From an uncultured Mesonia sp. (GTDB taxonomy: Bacteria > Bacteroidota > Bacteroidia > Flavobacteriales > Flavobacteriaceae), in assembly GCA_947499595.1 (NCBI GenBank), contig CANMOY010000005.1, positions 124,001-188,000 of the forward strand: DNA of 64,000 nt. The letters run 5' to 3'. Of the stretch, positions 14,702-22,342 are shown piece by piece. Numbering within the stretch: the stretch's first letter is position 1; the number at the start of each line of letters is the position of its first letter. The translations under genes and the position numbers were made by a program. Below the pieces are notes generated by a model. That model did no database searches. It was not told the DNA's origin and worked only from the letters and a program-made list of their open reading frames with translations.

Positions 14702-16231
14702 CTATTGATGATTTGGCTTTAATAGGTCCAAAACTGTTTTTACAGGATTAAAGGTATTCACTGGTACCTCAACCATAATTGTATTCCAATAAGCCATAGC
14801 ACCATTCCATAGTCCCGGTAACTCCAGTGCTTTAAATTCTTCCCCATTTTTAGATTTGATGGAAATAAAACATTCGTTTTCATTTCTAAAATGAGTTAAT
14901 TCAAAGGCGTTACCCTTATAATTTTTAAGACCACAAACTAAATCAACCGGATTAAAATGTGTTGATTTTTTTAATATAGCCAATTGGTTTTTATCTTTTT
15001 TATCTATTTGAGAAGACTCTACAATTTGTAAACTAGGGTGTTGGTTATCGTGTTGCACCCAATACGGACCTCCACCTGGCTCTCCTTGGTTTTTAACCAT
15101 ACCACAAATCCGTAAAGGCCGATTATAAAAATTAAAAATTGCCTGAGCACTATCAAAATTAATTTTTTTAAAAAAATAGGTTTCGGCAATGCTATCAGCC
15201 TCCGTTGCTAAAGCTTCGTTAAAACCCTTTTCTTCTAACTCATTTAATAAGGAGAAAATTTTGTCTTGTACTTCAATTAGCAATCCGGCCAAAGCCTGTT
15301 TATAAACAACATTCTCCTGAAGAATGCGTTTTGAACTTACATTATCTATGTTTTTAATAAAAACAATATCGGCATCTACATCATTAAGATTATCTAACAA
15401 AGCTCCATGCCCACCAGGTCTTAAAATAAGCTGACCTTCTCTATCTCTTACTGGCTTATTTTCATGATCTACCGCTAAAGTATCGGTATGTCTTTTCTGA
15501 TATGAAAAATCAATTACAAGCTTTTTCTGAAATGCCTCCTCCAAAGCTTTAAGTTTTTTCTCCACCACTTTTTTAAATAAAGAAGCTTTACTTTCTGAAA
15601 TGGTAAAATGTAAAGCTACTCTTTCAAGATGTTGGGTGTAGCACGCTTCAACCAGTTGTTCTTCAAAAGCAGTTATTACATTATCTTGCTCTAAATGAAA
15701 AGGTACAAGTGCCTTAGGTAAATTTACAATAGCTTCTCCTTGAATAACAGGTTGAAACAATGCCTTTAAAAATAAGTAATTTTGTTGGTTCTCATTTTGG
15801 CTCTCGTAACCTGGATTATTATTTTTTAAAAAGGGTCTTAGTTGCTGATATATGGCTAATTTGTTTTTATTCTTAAAGAAATTACACCATGAACTCCAAG
15901 ATGATTCTTGCAGGGTATTGGCTAGTGTTTCAGAGCTATTCGATAGTTCATGCAACTTGTATAAGTCTTTAAACATACGTGAAGCTGCACCACTAGCGGG
16001 AATAAAACTTAGACTTTTTCCTTGATAATTATGAAAGCTATTCTGCAAGCTGGCTATTTTCTCTGGAGAAAGAGATTTAATACCATTATTTACATTTGCA
16101 GGTTCGACCAACTTGACAGGCTCAACACCATTCTTAAACAAACGCATCTGGTTGGCTATAAGGTTTTGGTTTAAACCATGTTTTTCTAGTTGGGCTATAT
16201 CTTTCTGAGAAAAATCAAAATTATTGATCAT
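14702..16231 (-). CDS. DUF4301 family protein, nucleotidyltransferase-like
   Basis: The 509-residue cytosolic protein matches the uncharacterised DUF4301 family. Several motifs look like a UDP-sugar pyrophosphorylase (UDPGP/AGX) fold: an N-terminal IPASGAASRM in place of the usual GGxGTR loop, LRPGGHGALLDNL like the PPGHG substrate loop, and VFIKNIDNV like the metal-binding NxDN segment. The C-terminal part contains GEPGGGPYW and PGLWNGAMAYW. It overlaps the NadR-like kinase gene by 11 bp, so the two are translationally coupled. Activation of a phosphorylated metabolite is my inference, not an established function. Confidence 0.8.
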   Translation of the reverse strand: MINNFDFSQKDIAQLEKHGLNQNLIANQMRLFKNGVEPVKLVEPANVNNGIKSLSPEKIASLQNSFHNYQGKSLSFIPASGAASRMFKDLYKLHELSNSSETLANTLQESSWSSWCNFFKNKNKLAIYQQLRPFLKNNNPGYESQNENQQNYLFLKALFQPVIQGEAIVNLPKALVPFHLEQDNVITAFEEQLVEACYTQHLERVALHFTISESKASLFKKVVEKKLKALEEAFQKKLVIDFSYQKRHTDTLAVDHENKPVRDREGQLILRPGGHGALLDNLNDVDADIVFIKNIDNVSSKRILQENVVYKQALAGLLIEVQDKIFSLLNELEEKGFNEALATEADSIAETYFFKKINFDSAQAIFNFYNRPLRICGMVKNQGEPGGGPYWVQHDNQHPSLQIVESSQIDKKDKNQLAILKKSTHFNPVDLVCGLKNYKGNAFELTHFRNENECFISIKSKNGEEFKALELPGLWNGAMAYWNTIMVEVPVNTFNPVKTVLDLLKPNHQ

Positions 16232-16790
16232 TGCTTAATAGTTTATCAATTTGCTCTTTTGCCAACTCTATGCGGGTATTCAAACTGCCAGAAAGTTGTG
16301 TATAAGGCAAATTATTTTTTTGCAAAGCCCGCTCAAAATGATTGAACATAGCTTGGCGTTCATTGGGTTTATCTCTTAAATCATCTGCTTCCCAAGGCAC
16401 ATCAATATCTGTAAGAAAATAATAGGTGTATTGATGTTTTTGCACCGCTTGCTCTAAGCGTTCATTTTTAAAGTTGTTGTAATACACTTGAGCATAGCAG
16501 TAAGTTTGCAATACATTGGTGTCACAAAATAACACTTTGTTCGCTAATACTGCAAGTTTATTTTCTAAATCTATTTGCCCAATGGCAATGGGTATAAGAT
16601 CTTTTTCTTCACAAATAATACCAGAGTCATCATATTTTCTTTGCAAATAGTCACGTGCAAACTCAGGCACCCATTGCGTTTGGTAGTGCTCTGCCAATTG
16701 CTTTGCTAAGGTGGTTTTACCTGTTGACTCTGGACCAAAAAAAACTATTTTGATACAATTACTTGGTTGTTGTTGTAAATCTTTATCCAT
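16221..16790 (-). CDS. NadR-like P-loop kinase (ribosylnicotinamide kinase type)
   Basis: The 189-residue protein has Walker A GPESTGKTTLAKQL at the N-terminus, the NadR-type VPEFARDYL segment, CDTNVLQTYCYA (Walker B-like) and a lid region DDLRDKPNERQ. This matches the C-terminal kinase domain of NadR, which phosphorylates nicotinamide riboside to NMN; the N-terminal nucleotidyltransferase and HTH of enteric NadR are missing. The start overlaps pnuC by 46 bp and no later start codon precedes the P-loop, so the overlap is real. Pairing with PnuC supports trapping of an imported nucleoside-like vitamin. Confidence 0.85.
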   Translation of the reverse strand: MDKDLQQQPSNCIKIVFFGPESTGKTTLAKQLAEHYQTQWVPEFARDYLQRKYDDSGIICEEKDLIPIAIGQIDLENKLAVLANKVLFCDTNVLQTYCYAQVYYNNFKNERLEQAVQKHQYTYYFLTDIDVPWEADDLRDKPNERQAMFNHFERALQKNNLPYTQLSGSLNTRIELAKEQIDKLLSNDQ

Positions 16791-17380
16791 GAATAATATC
16801 CGTAAATCGCAATGATAGTAAATAATATGTACTGTACTGCAGCCATATTCAATCCTTTATAAAAATACAAGGGTATCGAAACCAAATCACCTATAATCCA
16901 AAAAATCCAATTTTCAATTTTACGTTTGGCCATAAGCCACATGCCAACAAAAAATATTGCCGTGGTGAAAACATCCATATAAGAAATCCAGCCATCCCAT
17001 TTTTCAAATACAGTGTACACCCCTATAACAAATATAGCTGTACCAACAAAAAGAAGTAAACCGTATAAATGTTCTTTAAAACTGGCATGTTCTATTCTAT
17101 GCAAGGTCTCTCCATTTTTTTTTCTTGACCAAATATACCAACCATAGATACTCATACTAAAGTAATATCCATTAATTAGCATATCTCCCAGTAAACCGTA
17201 ATACCACAAAATGTATACAAAAATACTGGTGTTTATAATTCCTGTAGGATACACCCAAATATGATTTTCTTTAGAGTACCAAACCGATAAAAATCCGAAC
17301 ACTACGGCCACAAATTCAAGTAAAATAAGATGCCAAGAAACACCAATATAAGGCTCAAAAAACCACTCCAACCAATTCAT
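16745..17380 (-). CDS. pnuC: PnuC-family vitamin transporter
   Basis: The 211-residue inner-membrane protein has about seven hydrophobic segments and the family signature around WVYPTGIINTSIFVYILW and NGYYFSMSIYGWYIWS. PnuC proteins carry out facilitated diffusion of vitamin precursors that are trapped by phosphorylation. The adjacent overlapping NadR-like kinase suggests nicotinamide riboside; thiamine (PnuT) is the alternative, because the TPP-riboswitch receptor is about 7 kb away and lacks a transporter partner. No riboswitch lies upstream of this operon. It begins 5 nt after the GGGP synthase gene. Confidence 0.92.
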   Translation of the reverse strand: MNWLEWFFEPYIGVSWHLILLEFVAVVFGFLSVWYSKENHIWVYPTGIINTSIFVYILWYYGLLGDMLINGYYFSMSIYGWYIWSRKKNGETLHRIEHASFKEHLYGLLLFVGTAIFVIGVYTVFEKWDGWISYMDVFTTAIFFVGMWLMAKRKIENWIFWIIGDLVSIPLYFYKGLNMAAVQYILFTIIAIYGYYSWIKIYNNNQVIVSK

Positions 17381-17385
17381 AGCCT

Positions 17386-18096
17386 CTATTTTAATGTTCT
17401 TTGTTCATAAGCAGTTCCTACTACAACCATTCGGGCACCAGCTTTATAATATTCTTTCGCCAAGCTAAGACTCCTAATACCGCCCCCAACCATTATTGGT
17501 AGATCTATTTCTTGCTTAAGTTTTTTAATAATGTTTAAATCAACTGGTTTTTGCGCTCCACTACCTGCTTCGAGATAAATCAATTGCATTCCCAAAAATT
17601 TTGCTGCTAAACAAGTATCTACAATCAATTGAACCGAATCTTGTGGTATAGGTTGGGTTTGCGTCACTTCTCTAACGGCGGTTCGAGTTTCCCCGTCAAT
17701 TAACAAATAGGCTGTAGGAATGACTTCGAGAGCATGTTTTCTTAAAAACGGTACAGCCTTGACATGTTGATTAATTAAAAATTCTGGATTTCTTCCTGAA
17801 ACCAAAGAAAGAAATAATACTGCATCTACATTAGAGCTCAATTGTTTTTCATCACCAGGAAATAACATTACGGGTAAAGAAGTAAATAGCTTTATACTTT
17901 TACAAATCAAGTCGCTTTTTCCTGGCTCCACACGGCTTCCCCCTACCAGCACACAAGTTGTTTCTACCGGTAAGCCCTTTACTAAATTAGGTATACCTTC
18001 TACCTCCTCTTTGTCTGGATCAATAAGAATTGCCAAACCCGCAGTAGATGCATTTAAAAACTTTAAAATTTTATGGTTGTCAATTGAATTTTGCAT
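17386..18096 (-). CDS. Geranylgeranylglyceryl/heptaprenylglyceryl phosphate synthase-like protein
   Basis: The protein is a TIM barrel of the GGGPS/PcrB family that transfers a polyprenyl group to glycerol-1-phosphate. About 236 residues from the ATG at 18096 contain ILIDPDKEEVE, LVGGSRVEPGK, the prenyl/phosphate site IYLEAGSGAQKP and the phosphate-binding MVGGGIRS and VVVGTAYE. The ATG at 18096 overlaps the PPTase stop in TAATG, which argues for this start over one nine codons upstream. It is an archaeal-type ether lipid enzyme that is common in Bacteroidota, where its lipid product is poorly known. Confidence 0.93.
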   Translation of the reverse strand: MQNSIDNHKILKFLNASTAGLAILIDPDKEEVEGIPNLVKGLPVETTCVLVGGSRVEPGKSDLICKSIKLFTSLPVMLFPGDEKQLSSNVDAVLFLSLVSGRNPEFLINQHVKAVPFLRKHALEVIPTAYLLIDGETRTAVREVTQTQPIPQDSVQLIVDTCLAAKFLGMQLIYLEAGSGAQKPVDLNIIKKLKQEIDLPIMVGGGIRSLSLAKEYYKAGARMVVVGTAYEQRTLK

Positions 18097-18725
18097 TATA
18101 TGCTGGGTAATATATATGCACAAGTAAAACCTTCAAACTCCCAAAAAGCAGCCTCATAAGTACCCTGCGCAAGATGACTCACACTAGCCGTTGTTGATCC
18201 CGCATCAAAGTCGAAGTCTTCAACATAGATATGTTCTAAAAATCTTAAACCAGGTATGCTTAAAACTTTATATACCGATTCTTTAATCCCCCAAACAATT
18301 GTAAGTTTTCTAATTTTCGCTTCATCGTTAGCCAAGGTATGATACTCTTGTATAGGAGTAAACTTATGCGCTATTCGCAATATTTTATCTCGCTGCTTTT
18401 CAATATCAATACCAACTGGCCTATCACTAATAATTATCCCTGTAAAGGTAAATGAATGAGTTATTGAAATATACTTACCGTCTTTTAGGTGTGGCTTCCC
18501 AAATTCATCATAATACAAATCACAATCTTCATAACCTTCTAATGCTAACAGGTGACGAATACTCATAAAACCACGTTGATGAATTTCAGACTTCATCGAA
18601 TCTAAACGTTTTTGGCAATGAGGCGTAAGCTTAATTGATTCCCTCAAAAATGCTAAGGACTCTTCTATCTTCCAAATGAGCACTTTAGCGCGCTCATCAA
18701 TTGTTATATTTTTATAAAGAGGCAT
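18096..18725 (-). CDS. 4'-phosphopantetheinyl transferase superfamily protein
   Basis: The enzyme transfers phosphopantetheine from CoA to a serine of carrier proteins. The 209 residues include the Mg-binding GIDIEKQ and the second signature WGIKESVYKVL, with the substrate-contact motif KYISITHSF before them. The size fits the Sfp/Gsp-type group rather than the short AcpS. It heads the six-gene operon ending with arfB and is divergent from ahcY, with a -7 element at 18772-18779. The target carrier protein is not in this window. Confidence 0.92.
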   Translation of the reverse strand: MPLYKNITIDERAKVLIWKIEESLAFLRESIKLTPHCQKRLDSMKSEIHQRGFMSIRHLLALEGYEDCDLYYDEFGKPHLKDGKYISITHSFTFTGIIISDRPVGIDIEKQRDKILRIAHKFTPIQEYHTLANDEAKIRKLTIVWGIKESVYKVLSIPGLRFLEHIYVEDFDFDAGSTTASVSHLAQGTYEAAFWEFEGFTCAYILPSI

Positions 18726-18745
18726 CCTGTTCTTTGATTATTATG

Positions 18746-18753
18746 TATTTTTG
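18746..18753 (+). promoter_or_regulatory. -7 promoter element for ahcY
   Basis: TATTTTTG matches TAnnTTTG, 31 nt upstream of the ahcY ATG. Confidence 0.55.
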
Positions 18754-18771
18754 CAAATGAATTGATAAATA

Positions 18772-18779
18772 CAAATATA
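18772..18779 (-). promoter_or_regulatory. -7 promoter element for the PPTase operon
   Basis: TATATTTG on the minus strand matches TAnnTTTG, 46 nt upstream of the PPTase ATG. It interleaves with the divergent ahcY promoter in a 59-bp intergenic gap. Confidence 0.55.
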
Positions 18780-18784
18780 AGGAT

Positions 18785-20101
18785 ATGAGCACGAAAACAG
18801 TAGGTTATGTACCATATAAAGTAAAAGATATTAGCTTAGCCGATTGGGGGCGCAAAGAAATCGAGTTGGCTGAGGCCGAAATGCCCGGACTAATGGCATT
18901 ACGCGAGGAGTACAAAGACCAACAACCTCTTAAAGGTGCAAGAATAGCAGGTTGCCTGCATATGACTATACAAACCGCAGTCTTAATTGAGACATTAGTG
19001 GCGCTTGGCGCGGAAGTTACTTGGAGTTCTTGTAATATTTTTTCTACCCAAGATCAAGCCGCAGCAGCAATTGCTCAAGCTGGGATTCCTGTATATGCTT
19101 GGAAAGGCATGAACGAGGAAGAGTTTGACTGGTGTATTGAACAAACATTATTTTTTGGAGAAGAGCGCAAGCCCTTAAATATGATTTTGGATGATGGCGG
19201 TGATTTAACCAATATGGTTTTAGATCGTTACCCAGAATTGGCCAAGGACATTAAAGGTCTTTCTGAAGAAACTACCACAGGAGTGCATCGTTTATACGAA
19301 CGTATGAAAAACGGCACCCTGCCAATGCCAGCCATTAATGTAAATGACTCGGTAACAAAATCTAAGTTTGATAATAAATACGGCTGTAGAGAAAGTGCCG
19401 TAGATGCTATTCGAAGAGCTACAGACGTTATGCTTGCTGGAAAACGTGTAGTGGTATGCGGATATGGAGATGTAGGAAAAGGTACGGCCGCTTCATTTAG
19501 AGGAGCCGGATCGATAGTAACGGTAACCGAAATTGACCCTATTTGTGCGTTACAAGCAGCTATGGATGGTTTCGAAGTAAAACGCCTTGAAACGGTGTTA
19601 CCGAAAGCCGATATTGTAATCACAACAACAGGCAACAAGGATATTGTTCGAGGTGAGCATTTTGAAGCCATGAAAGATAAAACTATTGTATGTAATATTG
19701 GTCATTTTGATAATGAAATCGATGTGGCTTGGCTGAACGAAAATCATGGAGAATCTAAAACCGAGATTAAGCCGCAAGTTGATAAATACACGGTGAATGG
19801 AAATGATATCATACTTCTTGCAGAAGGTAGATTGGTGAATCTAGGTTGCGCAACCGGACACCCGAGTTTTGTAATGAGTAATTCATTTACCAACCAAACT
19901 TTAGCTCAAATTGAATTGTGGAATCATAGCGATAAATATAAAAATGAAGTTTATATGCTTCCTAAACACTTAGACGAGAAAGTAGCCGCGCTACACTTAG
20001 AAAAAATTGGTGTTGAGCTAACTGATCTTTCTGAAGATCAAGCAAAATATATAGGAGTTGAAGTGAAAGGACCGTTTAAACCTGAATACTACCGCTATTA
20101 A
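18785..20101 (+). CDS. ahcY: Adenosylhomocysteinase (SAH hydrolase)
   Basis: The enzyme reversibly hydrolyses S-adenosylhomocysteine to adenosine and homocysteine, clearing the inhibitory product of methyltransferases. The 438 residues cover the whole family: substrate-domain motifs [16 protein letters not shown] and [10 protein letters not shown], the NAD-binding [15 protein letters not shown], and [18 protein letters not shown]. The C-terminus ends in the cofactor-contacting KPEYYRY. It is monocistronic, with a divergent promoter and a strong terminator. Adenosine made here could feed the nucleoside phosphorylase at 5257. Confidence 0.98.
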   Translation: MSTKTVGYVPYKVKDISLADWGRKEIELAEAEMPGLMALREEYKDQQPLKGARIAGCLHMTIQTAVLIETLVALGAEVTWSSCNIFSTQDQAAAAIAQAGIPVYAWKGMNEEEFDWCIEQTLFFGEERKPLNMILDDGGDLTNMVLDRYPELAKDIKGLSEETTTGVHRLYERMKNGTLPMPAINVNDSVTKSKFDNKYGCRESAVDAIRRATDVMLAGKRVVVCGYGDVGKGTAASFRGAGSIVTVTEIDPICALQAAMDGFEVKRLETVLPKADIVITTTGNKDIVRGEHFEAMKDKTIVCNIGHFDNEIDVAWLNENHGESKTEIKPQVDKYTVNGNDIILLAEGRLVNLGCATGHPSFVMSNSFTNQTLAQIELWNHSDKYKNEVYMLPKHLDEKVAALHLEKIGVELTDLSEDQAKYIGVEVKGPFKPEYYRY

Positions 20102-20120
20102 TACAAAAAATCATTTTAAT

Positions 20121-20152
20121 AAAAAAGCCGCGCAAATGAGCGCGGCTTTTTT
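20121..20152. terminator. Bidirectional terminator between ahcY and the DUF3332 gene
   Basis: GCCGCGC / GCGCGGC stem (20127-20133 with 20140-20146) flanked by six A and six T residues, loop AAATGA. It serves both convergent genes. Confidence 0.92.
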
Positions 20153-20170
20153 ATTTGAAAAACTTTTCTT

Positions 20171-20749
20171 TTACTGATTAGAAACCAAAGCTTCATTATA
20201 TTGAACCATTTTGCTATTAAGAATGGCCAATCCGTTTTCTGTAGTTGTTGCTGCGTTCATTTTAACCACCTCACCTTCTGGCAAATAAACTACATAACTC
20301 CCTTCTTCAATAGCTGCTAGCTTAATCGCCTCTTCATCTTCTTGCTTTAAATTCCAAGATTGCTCTTCTGGTGAATAAAAGAAAGTGGCACTGCGACCTT
20401 CATCTTTTCCGTCAAGAACATTAACTTTCATAGTGTTGGTAGTTGCAATTAATTCATACGTTACTCCTTCGTGAGTTATGATTTGCGATTCCATTTCACC
20501 AGGTTTCATGGCTATCGGATTAGAACCTGACCAGAATTCTATCACGTTAAAAATAATTGCATCCCCCAAAAAGAACAAACCGTAAACAGGGATAATATTT
20601 AGCCCCCAAAATATTACATTATTAACGTATTTGTTATTTGTAGCTTGTTGGTTCCAATCTTTCAACCCATTAAAGGCGCTGAAAGAACCTAAACAACTCG
20701 TACTTAAAATTGCGGCAGCCAGTGCCATACTTACATAAACTCTTCTCAT
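20171..20749 (-). CDS. DUF3332 family lipoprotein
   Basis: About 192 residues begin MRRVYVSMALAAAILSTSC, a lipoprotein leader with Cys as acylation site. The next part matches DUF3332: FNGLKDWNQQATNN, then a membrane-like segment GLNIIPVYGLFFLGDAI and WSGSNPI. The C-terminal half is a soluble beta-rich domain. I use ATG at 20749 because the codon two positions upstream is TTG. It is a single gene with unknown function. Confidence 0.83.
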   Translation of the reverse strand: MRRVYVSMALAAAILSTSCLGSFSAFNGLKDWNQQATNNKYVNNVIFWGLNIIPVYGLFFLGDAIIFNVIEFWSGSNPIAMKPGEMESQIITHEGVTYELIATTNTMKVNVLDGKDEGRSATFFYSPEEQSWNLKQEDEEAIKLAAIEEGSYVVYLPEGEVVKMNAATTTENGLAILNSKMVQYNEALVSNQ

Positions 20750-20831
20750 AATCAAATATTTTATTTAGAATTCTAAGTTAATTGGAAATTACGCTACCTC
20801 TGCCCATTTTAAAAAAATTATAACAAAAAAA

Positions 20832-20856
20832 AACCTCTAACACTAGGTTAGAGGTT
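20832..20856 (-). terminator. Terminator after rpmA
   Basis: Stem AACCTCTAAC / GTTAGAGGTT with a 5-nt loop, followed on the minus strand by nine T residues. It ends the rplU-rpmA transcript. Confidence 0.88.
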
Positions 20857-20881
20857 TTCAAGATTTATTCACGATATATTT

Positions 20882-21142
20882 CTAAGCTTCAAAAGGCTCT
20901 ATAGAAACATATGATTTATTGTTTTTCTTCTTCGTAAATTTAACAATACCGTCAATTTTCGCATGTAAAGTATGATCTTTACCTGCATAAACGTTTTCAC
21001 CAGGGTTGTGTGCCGTACCGCGTTGTCTAACAATAATATTACCAGCAACAGCTGCTTGCCCTCCAAAGATTTTAACTCCAAGACGTTTCGATTCTGACTC
21101 TCTACCGTTCTTCGAACTACCTACTCCTTTTTTATGTGCCAT
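20882..21142 (-). CDS. rpmA: 50S ribosomal protein L27
   Basis: L27 lies near the peptidyl-transferase centre of the large subunit. The 86 residues begin [20 protein letters not shown], with no N-terminal cleavage extension of the Firmicutes type, and contain the conserved [17 protein letters not shown] and [14 protein letters not shown]. It follows rplU by 25 nt, in the usual rplU-rpmA pair, and ends at a strong terminator. Confidence 0.98.
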   Translation of the reverse strand: MAHKKGVGSSKNGRESESKRLGVKIFGGQAAVAGNIIVRQRGTAHNPGENVYAGKDHTLHAKIDGIVKFTKKKNNKSYVSIEPFEA

Positions 21143-21167
21143 TTTACGTAAATTTTAAAATTAATAC

Positions 21168-21641
21168 TTATTTGCTTAAAGCTTCAATAAGCTCAGCTTT
21201 CTTTAAAGAAGAGTAACCTTCAAGACCTTTTTCTTTAGCCATTTCTTTAAGTTCAGCTACTGTGTAACTACTTAAATCTTTATCTTCTTTAGATTTTGAT
21301 TCGGCTTTTGCCTCTGTTTTTTTACCTCCTTTAAGCGAAATATCGTTGATAACGATCTCTGTCAATGCCTGACGGTGACCATTTTTTACACGATAACCTT
21401 TTCTTCGCTTCTTTTTGAATACAATTACTTTATCTCCTTTAAGGTGTCTAGTAATTTTGGCTCCAACAAGAGCTCCTTCTATAGCCGGGGCGCCAACAGT
21501 AATATCATCACCATTACCAGCTAAAAGAACTTTATCGAAAGAGATTTCATCTCCCTCTTCTCCTGCTAAACGGTGAACAAACACTTTTTGGTCTTTTGCA
21601 ACCTTAAATTGCTGCCCTGCTATCTCTACAATTGCGTACAT
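21168..21641 (-). CDS. rplU: 50S ribosomal protein L21 with C-terminal extension
   Basis: L21 binds 23S rRNA. Residues about 1-103 are a normal L21 (MYAIVEIAGQQFKVAKDQ, VIVFKKKRRKGYRVKNGHRQ). The protein is 157 residues, so about 50 residues are extra: a Lys/Glu/Ser-rich linker followed by a Rho-N/SAP-like helical motif (YTVAELKEMAKEKGLEGYSS, KKAELIEALSK). Such motifs bind nucleic acids in other proteins. A -7 element lies at 21671-21678. Confidence 0.97.
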   Translation of the reverse strand: MYAIVEIAGQQFKVAKDQKVFVHRLAGEEGDEISFDKVLLAGNGDDITVGAPAIEGALVGAKITRHLKGDKVIVFKKKRRKGYRVKNGHRQALTEIVINDISLKGGKKTEAKAESKSKEDKDLSSYTVAELKEMAKEKGLEGYSSLKKAELIEALSK

Positions 21642-21670
21642 AGCGTAAATTTATTTAATTAAAACGGATG

Positions 21671-21678
21671 CAAATATA
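21671..21678 (-). promoter_or_regulatory. -7 promoter element for rplU-rpmA
   Basis: TATATTTG on the minus strand matches TAnnTTTG, followed by CATCC as at the HU promoter (30333). Confidence 0.6.
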
Positions 21679-21689
21679 CGTCTATTTTT

Positions 21690-22175
21690 CTAATTTACAA
21701 TATGCTCATGATTTTTTTTATACTCGTTTACAGGATGTTTCTTTGCATTCCAAGAGTTTTTAAATAGCTGCATAAAAGTTAAGGTAACCACCAAGGTTGT
21801 AGCAAAACCCATTATCGCTACAATGAATAAAAGCAGTGCAAAATTATTAATCAATTTTATATCCATTTGTTCTAAAAAGTCAGGCTGCAAATGCGTAGCA
21901 TACACACCAAAAAATAAAGTAAACAGAATACTGGCGATGAATCCCGAAGTTATACCTGCAGTAAAACCATCTTGATAATTGAATTCAGATTCGATATTGC
22001 GCTTGTAAGCTCGAATACAAAGAAAAATACCAGCACTAGTAATCACCGCATTAAAAAAACTAAAAGCCGGGTAAACATGCAATCCGAAAAGAGCTAAAAT
22101 TAGAAAATAAGCACTTAGCATTACAGCTATCCCAAAGCCATAAATAATAGGAATATTTTGTTTTCTCATAATCAT
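21690..22175 (-). CDS. DUF4199 family membrane protein
   Basis: The 161-residue inner-membrane protein has four predicted hydrophobic segments (starting near GFGIAVMLSAYFLILALFG) and the DUF4199 signature YQDGFTAGITSGFIASILF, with a basic cytosolic C-terminus. The family is common in Bacteroidota and has no known function. It is divergent from the M16 protease pair across a palindrome-rich gap. Two ATGs two codons apart are both possible starts. Confidence 0.8.
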   Translation of the reverse strand: MIMRKQNIPIIYGFGIAVMLSAYFLILALFGLHVYPAFSFFNAVITSAGIFLCIRAYKRNIESEFNYQDGFTAGITSGFIASILFTLFFGVYATHLQPDFLEQMDIKLINNFALLLFIVAIMGFATTLVVTLTFMQLFKNSWNAKKHPVNEYKKNHEHIVN

Positions 22176-22250
22176 TATTTTTGTTTCTTTAAATTTAACT
22201 AAAAAGCAGTAAGTTATTAATTAAGTTCTTGTTAAATTTAACTTAATCCG

Positions 22251-22276
22251 GTAATTTTCAGCTAATTGAAAATTAC
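22251..22276. promoter_or_regulatory. Perfect 10-bp dyad upstream of the M16 protease genes
   Basis: GTAATTTTCA-N6-TGAAAATTAC is a perfect inverted repeat ending 4 nt before a -7 element. Together with the palindromes GTTAAATTTAAC (22231-22242) and ACAAATTTGT (22291-22300) it makes the divergent gap rich in candidate operators. Confidence 0.5.
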
Positions 22277-22280
22277 AACC

Positions 22281-22307
22281 TATTTTTGTAACAAATTTGT
22301 ATTTTTG
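22281..22307 (+). promoter_or_regulatory. Two tandem -7 elements for the M16 operon
   Basis: TATTTTTG occurs at 22281-22288 and again at 22300-22307, both exact TAnnTTTG matches. The second lies 35 nt upstream of the ATG at 22343. Confidence 0.5.
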
Positions 22308-22342
22308 GAGTCTTATTTAATAAATAACTAAACAAATAAAAC

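Noticed and set aside
19228-19671. 147-codon minus-strand frame within ahcY
   Set aside because: It overlaps the NAD-binding domain coding sequence and is a shadow of the ahcY frame.
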